A DNA stretch of 64,000 nt from positions 276,393 to 340,392 of IMG/VR virus record IMGVR_UViG_3300012931_000759; one strand, given 5' to 3'. A program made the translations under genes and the position numbers. The number at the start of each line of letters is the position of its first letter. Position 1 is the first letter of the stretch. Below the pieces are notes generated by a model. The model made no database searches. It saw only the letters and a program-made list of their open reading frames with translations, and was not told the DNA's origin. The stretch comes from a virus. Below, piece by piece: positions 16,966 to 25,410 of this stretch.

Positions 16966-18089
16966 TGGAAAATACAGGCGCAAGATACTATGTGTACGAG
17001 CTTACCGATCCAAGGGATGGATCCATATTCTATGTCGGTAAAGGCAGCGGCAGGAGGATTCACATACATGCGCTCTCCGTGAAAAGACAGGACAGTAGGT
17101 ACAAAAGGCATAATCCAAAGCTATTCAATAAGATATCGTCGATACTCTCCGATGGGGAAACTGTTGTAGAGATGATTGTTAGACGCTTTCATGACGAGGA
17201 TGAAGCCTATGTCTTCGAGACTAGAAGGATATTAGATATTGGTCTCAACAATCTCTGTAATATCCTTCCTGGAGGCAAAGGTGGTCCTTCTGGAGATGAC
17301 AATCCCTCAAAAAGACCAGAATTTAGGGAATTTATGCGTTCACTATGGAAGAACGAAGCATATAGATGCCAAATTACCGAGGCTTTGAGCAGGTTTTGGA
17401 ATGATCCGGACAATAAAAAAATGATGTCCGAAAGGCTCAAAGCGATATGGACAGAGGAAATGAGATTGGCGTGGAGTGCGGCAATGTCAGCTATGTGGGA
17501 TCGTCTCCCGGAGAGAAGAGCTGAATTAGCCATCCGAATGAGAGAAAACAATCCCTCACAGACCGATGAGGTCCGGCGCAAATTAAGCATAGCATGGACG
17601 GACGACAGGCGTGAAAAGTTCAGGGCAAAGATATCCGGTCTACACCATCGCTCAAAGACGCCGGAGACCAGGGCAAAAATAAAAGCTTCCTGGACAGAGC
17701 AGAAGAGGCGCAACTTGTCGGAGAGGATCAGGGCAACATGGACAGAGGAGAGGCGGGCTGCGCTCGGTAACAGGTTTCGCGGAACAACTGGTCCTAAAAG
17801 GAAAATCTCTGTCAATGATTCCTTAAGAATAAAGGATATGTATGCCTCTGGTATAAGCAGGAAAATCCTAGCATCCACATTTGACGTTAGCGTAACCACA
17901 ATACATAAAGTCATACATGGCAATTTCACAGACAAACCCTCGCGGATTTCAATAGATGCGTCAAATATCGGCGCCATACAAGAGATGAGAGAAAATGGAG
18001 CCTCGTATAGGGAAATAGCCTTGGAATTCGGCACAAGTGTAGGAGCGGTAAGAAATTTCCTCAAACGTCATTTTGGAGGCATAATATGA
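16965..18089 (+). CDS. GIY-YIG homing endonuclease with repeated WTEE motifs
   Basis: The 374-residue protein starts like its relative at 15317 (YYVYELTDPRDGSIFYVGKG) and has the ETRRILDIGLNNLCN region. The middle holds about seven repeats of a tryptophan-centred helix (LKAIWTEEMR, LSIAWTDDRR, IKASWTEQKR, IRATWTEERR and weaker copies), likely NUMOD-type DNA-reading units. Two helix-turn-helix segments close it (SRKILASTFDVSVTTIHKVI and SYREIALEFGTSVGAVRNFL). The ATG overlaps the rmlB TAA by one base. It is AT-rich and clearly a mobile insertion. The long repeat array should give it a long recognition site. Confidence 0.88.
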   Translation: MENTGARYYVYELTDPRDGSIFYVGKGSGRRIHIHALSVKRQDSRYKRHNPKLFNKISSILSDGETVVEMIVRRFHDEDEAYVFETRRILDIGLNNLCNILPGGKGGPSGDDNPSKRPEFREFMRSLWKNEAYRCQITEALSRFWNDPDNKKMMSERLKAIWTEEMRLAWSAAMSAMWDRLPERRAELAIRMRENNPSQTDEVRRKLSIAWTDDRREKFRAKISGLHHRSKTPETRAKIKASWTEQKRRNLSERIRATWTEERRAALGNRFRGTTGPKRKISVNDSLRIKDMYASGISRKILASTFDVSVTTIHKVIHGNFTDKPSRISIDASNIGAIQEMRENGASYREIALEFGTSVGAVRNFLKRHFGGII

Positions 18090-18847
18090 AGGGAATAGTT
18101 CTTGCTGGGGGCACAGGTTTGCGTTTGGGACCCTTGTCAAAGGTGACAAATAAGCACCTCCTTCCTGTCGGACCGGTTCCAATGCTATTTCATCCAATCA
18201 GCCAATTCCTCGAAAATGGTATCGAGGAAATCTGTGTAGTTTCAGGACTGTTTCACCTAGGATCTGTTGTGGAACTTCTTGGAAGTGGCAGCCGATACAG
18301 ATGCCAATTCACATACAAGGTCCAGGACGAGGCTGGAGGCATTGCTGAAGCCTTGCTACTTTGCCAAGATTTTGCGGGCGACAGCGATATTGCGGTTATT
18401 CTCGGTGACAATATTTTCGGGGAATTGTTGGATTTCAATAGATCAGTTAAAGGAGGCGTCCTATACCTGAAAGAGGTTCCTGATCCTCACAGATTCGGCG
18501 TAGCGGAAGTCGACCACCTAAAGCGCCTGGTTGATATAGAGGAAAAGCCAGAGAATCCCAAAAGCAATCTTGCTATTACTGGAGCTTACCTATATTCGCC
18601 AGCTGTCTGGGAATTAGCTGGGCAAATTAGTAGGTCGGCGCGGGGCGAACTTGAAATTACGGATATCAATAAGGCATTGATTTGTAAAGGTATTGTCGAC
18701 ACATTTGAAATGGGAGGATGGTGGTCGGATGCTGGAACGCAAGAGTCGTTTCGCAAGGCCAACCAGGAGGTGTGGGACAACCTATGCCCACGGCTCATGG
18801 ACAGGATTTTGGGCATGTCGAAGGCATGTCGGGAGGAAAAGCGATGA
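18086..18847 (+). CDS. rmlA: Glucose-1-phosphate thymidylyltransferase-like enzyme
   Basis: The 253-residue nucleotidyltransferase begins GIVLAGGTGLRLGPLSK with T-N-KHLLPVG, the RmlA signature loop and lysine. ILGDNIFG near residue 110 is the metal-binding Asp segment, and VDIEEKPENPKSNLAITG is the conserved sugar-binding region. It joins dTTP and glucose-1-phosphate to make dTDP-glucose for RmlB. A GGAGG site precedes the ATG, which overlaps the previous stop as ATGA. It is slightly shorter than cellular RmlA (about 290), with the C-terminal helix reduced. A different NTP or sugar-1-phosphate cannot be excluded. Confidence 0.9.
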   Translation: MKGIVLAGGTGLRLGPLSKVTNKHLLPVGPVPMLFHPISQFLENGIEEICVVSGLFHLGSVVELLGSGSRYRCQFTYKVQDEAGGIAEALLLCQDFAGDSDIAVILGDNIFGELLDFNRSVKGGVLYLKEVPDPHRFGVAEVDHLKRLVDIEEKPENPKSNLAITGAYLYSPAVWELAGQISRSARGELEITDINKALICKGIVDTFEMGGWWSDAGTQESFRKANQEVWDNLCPRLMDRILGMSKACREEKR

Positions 18848-19719
18848 AAGTATCGGTGGTTATATCCGCATGCGACAACAGGGTCCACCTGTTTGAACGG
18901 GCTCTAGACACCTGGGCGTCCCAGACAATGCCCAAGGATGAGTTCGAACTGTTGGTTGTAGACGACGCAGAACGCGAAAGCCTCCGCCAGCTGTGCCAAA
19001 CTAAGGGTCCTGCCTGTGGGCTAAATATACGGTTCATTAGGATCGACAAGTCCAGGAGTGTGATCCCGGTAAAAAGCTTCATTCCGGTGCTGACGAACAA
19101 CGTGGGTTTCCGCAAGGCGGCTGGGGAAGTTGTAGTCGTGACCGGCCCGGAGACGCTACAAGCATCCACCAACATGGAGATGGCCTGGACTATGCGCGAT
19201 AGAACCGAATGTGCCTATGGCCTCGTTTTCCGGGCGAACGCGTCCGCGACAGACTATATCGCTAAGGGATGGGACCGACTGAGGCGCCTTCCGATAGAGC
19301 ACCTTCTCCAGATCCCCGGGGCGAAGGACAACTGCGTCACGATGTCACCTCACCCACCGGCCTATTGGTACTTTATGAGCGTTGCTAAAAAATATGTCGA
19401 GCAGATAGGTGGAGTTGATGAACGATTTCTTGGTGGCCTCTGTGCAGAGGACGACGACTTCTCCAATCGCATGAGGATGGCCGGAGTTGAGCCTGTGTTC
19501 GAGCACAGAATTGTGGGGATCCACCAGGATCACTCAAGAGAAGACCACAACGACGGCGTCCACATCAACCGGCGCGAAGGTCTAGGGTACAACCTCTGGG
19601 TTCATAATTTCAGTCTAATGCAGGACAACTTGGTCAAAGGGGATCCAGTTGCGAACCAAGGGTATGATTGGGGAAGCTCTGACTTGACCATCATCGACGA
19701 GACGTACGGAGGCCGATGA
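18844..19719 (+). CDS. GT2-family glycosyltransferase
   Basis: The 291-residue protein opens SVVISACDNRVHLFERALDTW, the GT2 first strand and helix, then LLVVDDAE as the nucleotide-binding Asp block. LGGLCAEDDDFSNRMRMAGV near residue 205 is the classic GT2 acidic ED segment before the base helix, followed by the acceptor-side GIHQDHS. GGAGG lies before ATG 18844, which overlaps the rmlA stop. GT2 enzymes invert the anomeric centre and act in the cytosol at the membrane face or on soluble acceptors. No transmembrane tail is present. Confidence 0.85.
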   Translation: MKVSVVISACDNRVHLFERALDTWASQTMPKDEFELLVVDDAERESLRQLCQTKGPACGLNIRFIRIDKSRSVIPVKSFIPVLTNNVGFRKAAGEVVVVTGPETLQASTNMEMAWTMRDRTECAYGLVFRANASATDYIAKGWDRLRRLPIEHLLQIPGAKDNCVTMSPHPPAYWYFMSVAKKYVEQIGGVDERFLGGLCAEDDDFSNRMRMAGVEPVFEHRIVGIHQDHSREDHNDGVHINRREGLGYNLWVHNFSLMQDNLVKGDPVANQGYDWGSSDLTIIDETYGGR

Positions 19720-20294
19720 TGAAGCTACACATGGGATGTGGGACAGTGTACCTCAAGGGGTACATAAATATAGACGGCGCCCCTGACTATCTTTCCGACG
19801 AGTGCCCTACGGAACTTCTGACCCAGAATGCAACTGAGTTCGACCGGTACTATAAACAAGAGTTCTGTACACTTCCAGGGCATGTGGTTGCCGACCTGAA
19901 GCACAACCTGATGGAGCCACTGCCATTCCCCAATGGGTTCGTGGACGAGATCGTAATGTACCAGGTCTTGGAGCATATCCCAGTTTACGAGGTTGGGAAA
20001 CTCGTGGCTGACATCGCGCGTGTGCTCAGGATCGGGGGCGCATTTATCGTGAGCGTTCCGGACATCAAAGAAACCGCGAAGTTGTTGGCGGCTGCCCAAA
20101 CCGAGCAGGAAGAGGATTGGGCTATCAGACTCCTACACGGAACACAGAGAAACCAGTGGTCCCACCATTTCTGCGGATATGTAACTCGCACTCTCAAATC
20201 GCTCCTTGCGCAGCATGGCTTCTCGACCTTTGAGGATATGCCGAGCATCAACTTTTACCCAGTCATACACCTAAAGGCAATCAAGGGGGGATAA
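19716..20294 (+). CDS. Class I SAM-dependent methyltransferase (Methyltransf_11-like)
   Basis: The 192-residue protein begins LHMGCGTVYLKGYINIDGAP, the usual start of polysaccharide-cluster methyltransferases that read GCG..YLPGWINVD. It has DEIVMYQVLEHIPVYEV near residue 76 and VLRIGGAFIVSVPDI near 106, the motifs around strands 4 and 5. It should methylate a sugar of the glycan, or act as a Rossmann partner. It overlaps the GT2 gene by ATGATG and is followed directly by the GDP-fucose synthase gene. The substrate is unknown. Confidence 0.85.
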   Translation: MMKLHMGCGTVYLKGYINIDGAPDYLSDECPTELLTQNATEFDRYYKQEFCTLPGHVVADLKHNLMEPLPFPNGFVDEIVMYQVLEHIPVYEVGKLVADIARVLRIGGAFIVSVPDIKETAKLLAAAQTEQEEDWAIRLLHGTQRNQWSHHFCGYVTRTLKSLLAQHGFSTFEDMPSINFYPVIHLKAIKGG

Positions 20295-21263
20295 ATGAGA
20301 GTCATGGTAACAGGTGGAACAGGCTTTCTCGGCACGCATGTCGTCGCCGAACTTGAAAATCGTGGACATATAGTTGATGCTTTGCCAACTCCTAGTGAAA
20401 ATTCCGGGTACGACCTTACAAATATGTGCGATGTCGTAGCTGCATTCTCGCTCCCGATACCGCCCGATGCCGTCATCCACCTGGCCGCCAAGTGCGGAGG
20501 CATTGGGGCAAACATGCGTCGGCCGGGGGAGTTCTTTAGGGACAACATCTTAATGGGTGTTAATACAATAGATGTTGCGAAAACCTGTGGCATCAGGAAG
20601 TTCGTGTGCGTGGGTACTATATGCGCTTATCCGGAGCACACACCGGTGCCGTTCAAGGAGACTGATCTTTGGAAAGGATATCCGGAGCCCACAAATGGAG
20701 CATACGGTATCGCCAAGAAGGCACTTATGGTCATGCTACAGTCATACCGGCAGCAGTATGGCTTTAACGGGATCTACCTCCTACCGGTCAATCTCTATGG
20801 GCCTGGAGATCATTTCTCCCTGGAGGACTCGCATGTCATCCCAGCAATGATCCGTAAATTCGACACGGCTAAGGACGAGGGAAGGCCCACCGTCTCCTTG
20901 TGGGGCACTGGCAGTGCCTCCAGGGAATTCCTGTACGTCAAGGACGCAGCTAAAGGGATCGTTGACGCACTGGAACGCTACGATGGGCCGGAGCCGGTAA
21001 ATCTCGGGAATGGGCACGAAATCTCGATCCGTAAACTGGCGGAGAAGATACAGGACACGGTCGGCTACAATGGGATCATCGAGTGGGATATCTCCAAGCC
21101 CGACGGCCAGCCGCGCCGGTGTCTCGACACGAGTCGCGCCAAGGAGCTGTTTGGTTTTGAGGCCAAGACGCCATTCCTGCTCGGGTTGATCGAGACATAC
21201 GAATGGTGGCTGGCCAATAAGGCCGTCATCCTGGCGCAAGAAAATATGTCGCATAAGGAATAA
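20295..21263 (+). CDS. fcl: GDP-L-fucose synthase (GDP-4-keto-6-deoxymannose epimerase/reductase)
   Basis: The 322-residue SDR enzyme has VTGGTGFLGTHV at the NAD(P) loop, HLAAKCGGIGANMRRPGEFF and the CVGTICAYPE serine-region equivalent, and YGIAKK with Y137 and K141 as catalytic pair. LPVNLYGPGDHF and REFLYVKDAAKGIV match fucose synthase. It carries out epimerisation and NADPH reduction of GDP-4-keto-6-deoxymannose to GDP-L-fucose. The enzyme for the preceding step is the next gene, two bases downstream, so the pair is a complete two-step pathway from GDP-mannose. Confidence 0.92.
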   Translation: MRVMVTGGTGFLGTHVVAELENRGHIVDALPTPSENSGYDLTNMCDVVAAFSLPIPPDAVIHLAAKCGGIGANMRRPGEFFRDNILMGVNTIDVAKTCGIRKFVCVGTICAYPEHTPVPFKETDLWKGYPEPTNGAYGIAKKALMVMLQSYRQQYGFNGIYLLPVNLYGPGDHFSLEDSHVIPAMIRKFDTAKDEGRPTVSLWGTGSASREFLYVKDAAKGIVDALERYDGPEPVNLGNGHEISIRKLAEKIQDTVGYNGIIEWDISKPDGQPRRCLDTSRAKELFGFEAKTPFLLGLIETYEWWLANKAVILAQENMSHKE

Positions 21264-21265
21264 TT

Positions 21266-22258
21266 ATGAAACATACAGCACTCATTACTGGAATAGGTGG
21301 ACAAGATGCTAGTTTTATGGCCGAATTCCTTTTGGAAAAAGGGTATCGCGTCATTGGTTTGATTCGCCGTAACGCCATGCGCAGTCTGGGAAACGCGGCT
21401 CATCTTGAGAACGACATCGACATCGAGGAGGGAGACATCACGGATGCCACCTCGATGATGCGTATCATTCAGCGCTCTAGACCGCATGAGATCTATAATC
21501 TGGCGGCCCAGTCCCATGTAGGGACCAGTTTTGAGCAACCGGTGGCCACGGTGAACATCGACACCCTCGGGGTGGTTAATATCCTTGAGGCGATTAAGAC
21601 CCTCGGGTTCTCAACCCGGATCTTCCAGGCCTCGACAAGCGAGTTGTGGGGTGACTCTCTTCCACCACAGAACGAAGAAACCGTCATGCGTCCGCGCAGT
21701 CCATATGCCATAGCAAAACTTGCGTCGCATTGGTTCATCAGGATGTATCGCGAGGCGTATAGGATGTACTGCTGCGCCGGTATTACCCATAACCATGAAT
21801 CTGAGCGGCGCGGTCCGCTTTTCGTGACCAGGAAGATTTCGCTTGGGGTGGCCAACGTTCTGAAAGATCCATCGTACAGGATCAAACTGGGCAACATTGA
21901 CGCCGCTAGGGACTGGGGCTACGCCCCGGATTTTGTAGAGGGGTTCTGGCTATCTCTACAGCAGCCAAAACCCGACGATTTTGTCTTCGCCACTGGCGAG
22001 ATGCACACAGTTGGGGAGTTTGTAGAGAAAGCCTTCGCTAGGGCTGGAATAGAGGACTGGGGCACGTACGTCGAGGTCGACCGTTTCATGATGCGCCCAT
22101 TGGAGGTTGAGAGCTTGTGCGGGGATCCATCCAAGGCCAAAGCGACACTTGGGTGGGAGCCGAAAGTCAAGTTCGAGCAGCTCGTCAAGATCATGGTTGA
22201 GTACGACTGTAAGCTGCTCGGTGTCGAAGATAAATTGCCGAAAATAGAGGGAAAGTAA
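21266..22258 (+). CDS. gmd: GDP-mannose 4,6-dehydratase
   Basis: The 330-residue SDR enzyme has TGIGGQDASFMAEFLLEKGY (GGQD is specific to Gmd), NLAAQSHVGTSFEQP, STSELWGD and YAIAKL (Y147, K151). THNHESERRGPLFVTRKIS is the diagnostic NHES.RRG..FVTRK block. It converts GDP-mannose to GDP-4-keto-6-deoxymannose, the substrate of the preceding fcl product. GDP-mannose itself must come from the host, since no mannose-1-phosphate guanylyltransferase is in the window. Length is normal. It overlaps the next GT2 gene by the final base. Confidence 0.95.
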   Translation: MKHTALITGIGGQDASFMAEFLLEKGYRVIGLIRRNAMRSLGNAAHLENDIDIEEGDITDATSMMRIIQRSRPHEIYNLAAQSHVGTSFEQPVATVNIDTLGVVNILEAIKTLGFSTRIFQASTSELWGDSLPPQNEETVMRPRSPYAIAKLASHWFIRMYREAYRMYCCAGITHNHESERRGPLFVTRKISLGVANVLKDPSYRIKLGNIDAARDWGYAPDFVEGFWLSLQQPKPDDFVFATGEMHTVGEFVEKAFARAGIEDWGTYVEVDRFMMRPLEVESLCGDPSKAKATLGWEPKVKFEQLVKIMVEYDCKLLGVEDKLPKIEGK

Positions 22259-23055
22259 TGAGCCAACGACACCATTCGACCGTCGGAGTGTATATGCCAG
22301 CGCACAACGTTGTAGCATACATAGGCGACGCCATCAAGAGCATTATCGCCCAAGATTTCAAGGACTGGGAACTTGTGGTGCTGGATGACGCCTCGGATGA
22401 CGGCACTTTCGAGGCGGCCATGAAGGTGGCAAACGACCATTGTTGTGTTCTGCGCAACGACACCCGTTGCGGCCTGATCGGAAAGCTGAAGAACGAGAGC
22501 ATTGACCGCCTTTACAAACCTGAGTTTATCTGTCACGTGGGAGCGGACGATACGATCCCACCCGACTGCCTGTCATCGTTTGTGTCATTTATGCGTGTTA
22601 ATCTAGACCTGGTGGCGGCCTGTGGTACATTCGACTGTTTCGATGACGCAGGGAATAAGTGGATGATGCCGCACGTCCTGGCAGACAAGGGCTTCAGCAG
22701 AGAGAGACTTTTGCGATACATGAATTTCTACCCACAAAGATTTTATAGGAAGGAAGCTGTTGAAATAGTTGGAGGATACTCTAACACCCTGTCGTCAGCG
22801 GTTGACTACGATTTAGCTCTTAGGCTCGACGAAAAGTTCCCGGGCAGACTGGGACGACTTGAGGGAAAAATCACCTATCACTACCGGCAGCACCCCTTAC
22901 AGATTTCGAGGGCAGCTAGGTTGGAGCAAGATCTGAATGCCAAGGTAGCGCTCCAAACGGCTCTTGATCGTCGCAAAACCGGACAGGAGGTAGTGAACGA
23001 CAAGCCGCCTTTCCAGCTTAGGGAGCAAGAGGGGCACTTCATATGGGGAAAGTGA
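22258..23055 (+). CDS. GT2-family glycosyltransferase
   Basis: The 265-residue protein has VGVYMPAHNVVAYIGDAIKSI, WELVVLDDASDDGT and ICHVGADDTIPP, the three hallmark GT2 blocks, the last with the ADD metal site near residue 99. SSAVDYDLALRLDEKF near residue 182 supplies the acidic acceptor-side motif. It starts on the last base of gmd and shares its stop region with the next gene. Placed after gmd and fcl, it is a candidate fucosyl- or mannosyltransferase, but that is only suggested by position. Confidence 0.88.
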   Translation: MSQRHHSTVGVYMPAHNVVAYIGDAIKSIIAQDFKDWELVVLDDASDDGTFEAAMKVANDHCCVLRNDTRCGLIGKLKNESIDRLYKPEFICHVGADDTIPPDCLSSFVSFMRVNLDLVAACGTFDCFDDAGNKWMMPHVLADKGFSRERLLRYMNFYPQRFYRKEAVEIVGGYSNTLSSAVDYDLALRLDEKFPGRLGRLEGKITYHYRQHPLQISRAARLEQDLNAKVALQTALDRRKTGQEVVNDKPPFQLREQEGHFIWGK

Positions 23056-23951
23056 TGAGGAAAATCCTTGTTTGCGGTTCAGCTGGATTTCTGATGTCGA
23101 ACATGATGCGGTACATGTTATATCGCACAAAGGATTACGAGTTCGCCAGCATCGACCCATTGCGGAACAAGGAGGACCAGCGCAATATCTACATGCACAA
23201 GAGGCATTCATTCCATGTGGGTGATGTCGGCAATCCCGAACTTCTGGATAGGGTAGTACGCATCGAGAATCCGGACATTGTGGTTATAGGTACCGGAACG
23301 CCGCAACCTATTTACTCTAATGGTGCGGCTGTCGAGGATATTGTTCTCCCGACAGCCTCTGTATGCGACCTTTCCAAGATCTACGGCTTCCGTGTTGTGC
23401 GGCTAGTACCAGATGTGGATATTACAGATATGGGTAGCAGATCCCTGTGGAATCATGTCGAGACCATGGTGTTTGATGTGAGGGGCACAGTTTTACGTAT
23501 GCCAGTATGTTTTGGAAGGAGGGGTCGTGGCTTGTTCGAACAGGCGTTGTGTACAATCCTCTCAGGGCATGCTTGTTCAGGATGGAAACTAGATACTAGG
23601 AAAAGATGGTACGCCTATGCAGAGGATGTGGCTTCTATGCTCTGGTTTATTATGGAGAATCCAACTGTGCGCATTCCTGGACCACCTCCGATCCCAAACA
23701 TAGTCAGGATGCCAGCCCTTGGATGCGCCAATACAGCGGATATGATTGCTATGGCGCATCCTGTGTTGGGGTGGGGACAACCCTTTACATATAATATATA
23801 TATGGGAAAGGAAGAGCCAATATTACCAGGCTGGATGCCAGACTCTAAAGATCTTATTGATGCTGTTTTAAAAACAGCAAAATGGTATACAATGAATAAG
23901 TGGATTTTTGATACAGAAGGCTACATATCCCCTCTATCCGGAGGACGTTAA
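23055..23951 (+). CDS. Degenerate NAD-dependent epimerase/dehydratase-like protein
   Basis: The 298-residue protein begins KILVCGSAGFLMSNMMRYM, an SDR start in which the third glycine of GxxGxxG is replaced by M. No YxxxK catalytic pair is found in the expected region (LVPDVDITDMGSRSLWNHV), though RMPVCFGRRGRGLFEQAL and KRWYAYAEDVASML resemble the RmlB/epimerase pattern YGP......R.W.YV.D. It probably keeps the fold but has lost the usual chemistry, or binds a sugar nucleotide as a regulator. ATG 23055 follows GGGGAA and overlaps the TGA; ATG 23043 is an alternative. Confidence 0.7.
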   Translation: MRKILVCGSAGFLMSNMMRYMLYRTKDYEFASIDPLRNKEDQRNIYMHKRHSFHVGDVGNPELLDRVVRIENPDIVVIGTGTPQPIYSNGAAVEDIVLPTASVCDLSKIYGFRVVRLVPDVDITDMGSRSLWNHVETMVFDVRGTVLRMPVCFGRRGRGLFEQALCTILSGHACSGWKLDTRKRWYAYAEDVASMLWFIMENPTVRIPGPPPIPNIVRMPALGCANTADMIAMAHPVLGWGQPFTYNIYMGKEEPILPGWMPDSKDLIDAVLKTAKWYTMNKWIFDTEGYISPLSGGR

Positions 23952-24003
23952 AGAAATATCCGCGTGCGCGAGCACTGTCAAGCGGAAAATGGAGAATACC
24001 AAG

Positions 24004-25398
24004 ATGACCGAGGAAAAAACGAATCACGTCGTTGTGGAGGAAAGCACACGACCCGGCGCCCAGGCCGATGATGAATTGGAGCGCCACCTTGCGGAGCCCC
24101 CGCTGGATCCGGCAGTCCTGGAGCGTCTTCGCGCCAAGCAAAACACAGCAAAGGAGGCTACTGTACCGGCACCTGTGGTGCCGACGAAAACGGACCGTAG
24201 CCTGAACTTTGGAGTCGTCGGCCTAGGACAGGCCGGCTCCAGGATTGCTGAGGCTTTCCATGATCTCGGATACGATGCCTGCGTTATCAACACAGCAACG
24301 CAGGACCTGGAATTCATCGGTATGCCCGAGAACAGGAAACTATTTCTGCCCTTCGCTCTTGGAGGTGCGGGTAAGGAACTCGACAACGGGCGGCAGGCCG
24401 TCGAGCAGAATGCCGAGGCTATCATGACCAAACTACACGCGATGTTTGGTGACAAGAATCAGATGATGCTGCTTGCCGTCAGTGGCGGCGGCGGCACTGG
24501 GAGCGGCGGTGCTGAGGCCATCATTGGGCTCATGAGTACGCTTGGTAAACCAGTTGGTGTGATCTACGTTCTACCCATGGACACCGAAGATTCACTAACA
24601 AAGCATAATGCCGTCACGACATTGGGTAGGCTGGCCAAAATGACTAGCGCCGACACAATCTCTACTTTGATCGTGGTCGACAATGCGAAGATCGAACTAC
24701 TGTACCCAGGATTGAGCAAGGCGGCCTTCTGGCCAGCAGCTAATCGGGCGATCGTTGAGCCACTTCATCTGTTCAACAGTCTGTCGGCTATGGCTACGCC
24801 GTACGATAGTCTAGATTCGATGGACTTCGGACGTATCTTCACGGCTGGCGACTGTCTGATCTACGGGATGATGGAGGTTCCAAACTACAGGGAGACAACC
24901 GCCATCGCCGAGGCTGTCATGAGCCAACTTGAAGGAAGTCTCTTGGCGGGGGATTTCAATTTGAAAGAGGCTAGATTCGGCGGACTTCTTGTAGTAGGAA
25001 GCCCGCAGTCAATGGCAAGTTTGCCAGCGGAAAACATCCATTACGCGGCCCATATGGTGAGTGAGGCCTGCGATTATGCGCAACTGACTCGTGGAGTGTA
25101 TGAAATCCCAGACATTGGGGATGATGTTGTGCGCGTCTACACAATGTTTAGTGGTCTCGGACTTCCGGCGGCCAGGATCGACATCCTCAAGCAGGAGGCT
25201 GAGGACCAAATGCGGCAGATCCACGAGAAGGAGAAGACACGCGCCTCGCGGATGGAGGTTGATTACGGGGCTGGGGGCGGAACTGTTGCGAAGGCTCAGG
25301 AAATCCGCCGACTTATACAGAAGGACAAGAGTAGTTTCGGCAAGCTGACATCGAACGCCAACAGGCGTCCCGACATCATTGATCGCCGGAGGCGCTAA
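24004..25398 (+). CDS. Tubulin/FtsZ-like GTPase
   Basis: The 464-residue protein has a charged N-terminal tail of about 60 residues, then FGVVGLGQAGSRIAEAF (loop T1), ALGGAGKELDNGR (T3-like), and SGGGGTGSGG near residue 163, the tubulin/FtsZ signature that binds GTP phosphates. DSLDSMDFGRIFTAGD near residue 265 looks like the T7 synergy loop with the catalytic Asp. A basic tail (RRPDIIDRRRR) ends it. Such phage or plasmid proteins polymerise into filaments that position DNA or particles. ATG 24004 has GGAG 9 bases upstream; ATG 23989 is an alternative. It is not close to FtsZ by motif spacing, so TubZ, PhuZ or CetZ-like membership is open. Confidence 0.88.
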   Translation: MTEEKTNHVVVEESTRPGAQADDELERHLAEPPLDPAVLERLRAKQNTAKEATVPAPVVPTKTDRSLNFGVVGLGQAGSRIAEAFHDLGYDACVINTATQDLEFIGMPENRKLFLPFALGGAGKELDNGRQAVEQNAEAIMTKLHAMFGDKNQMMLLAVSGGGGTGSGGAEAIIGLMSTLGKPVGVIYVLPMDTEDSLTKHNAVTTLGRLAKMTSADTISTLIVVDNAKIELLYPGLSKAAFWPAANRAIVEPLHLFNSLSAMATPYDSLDSMDFGRIFTAGDCLIYGMMEVPNYRETTAIAEAVMSQLEGSLLAGDFNLKEARFGGLLVVGSPQSMASLPAENIHYAAHMVSEACDYAQLTRGVYEIPDIGDDVVRVYTMFSGLGLPAARIDILKQEAEDQMRQIHEKEKTRASRMEVDYGAGGGTVAKAQEIRRLIQKDKSSFGKLTSNANRRPDIIDRRRR

Positions 25399-25410
25399 GC
25401 AGGAGTTCCT

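Noticed and set aside
24004-25398. Cell-division FtsZ of a host
   Set aside because: The motif spacing, long N-terminal tail and lack of the FtsZ C-terminal FtsA/ZipA peptide do not fit cellular FtsZ.
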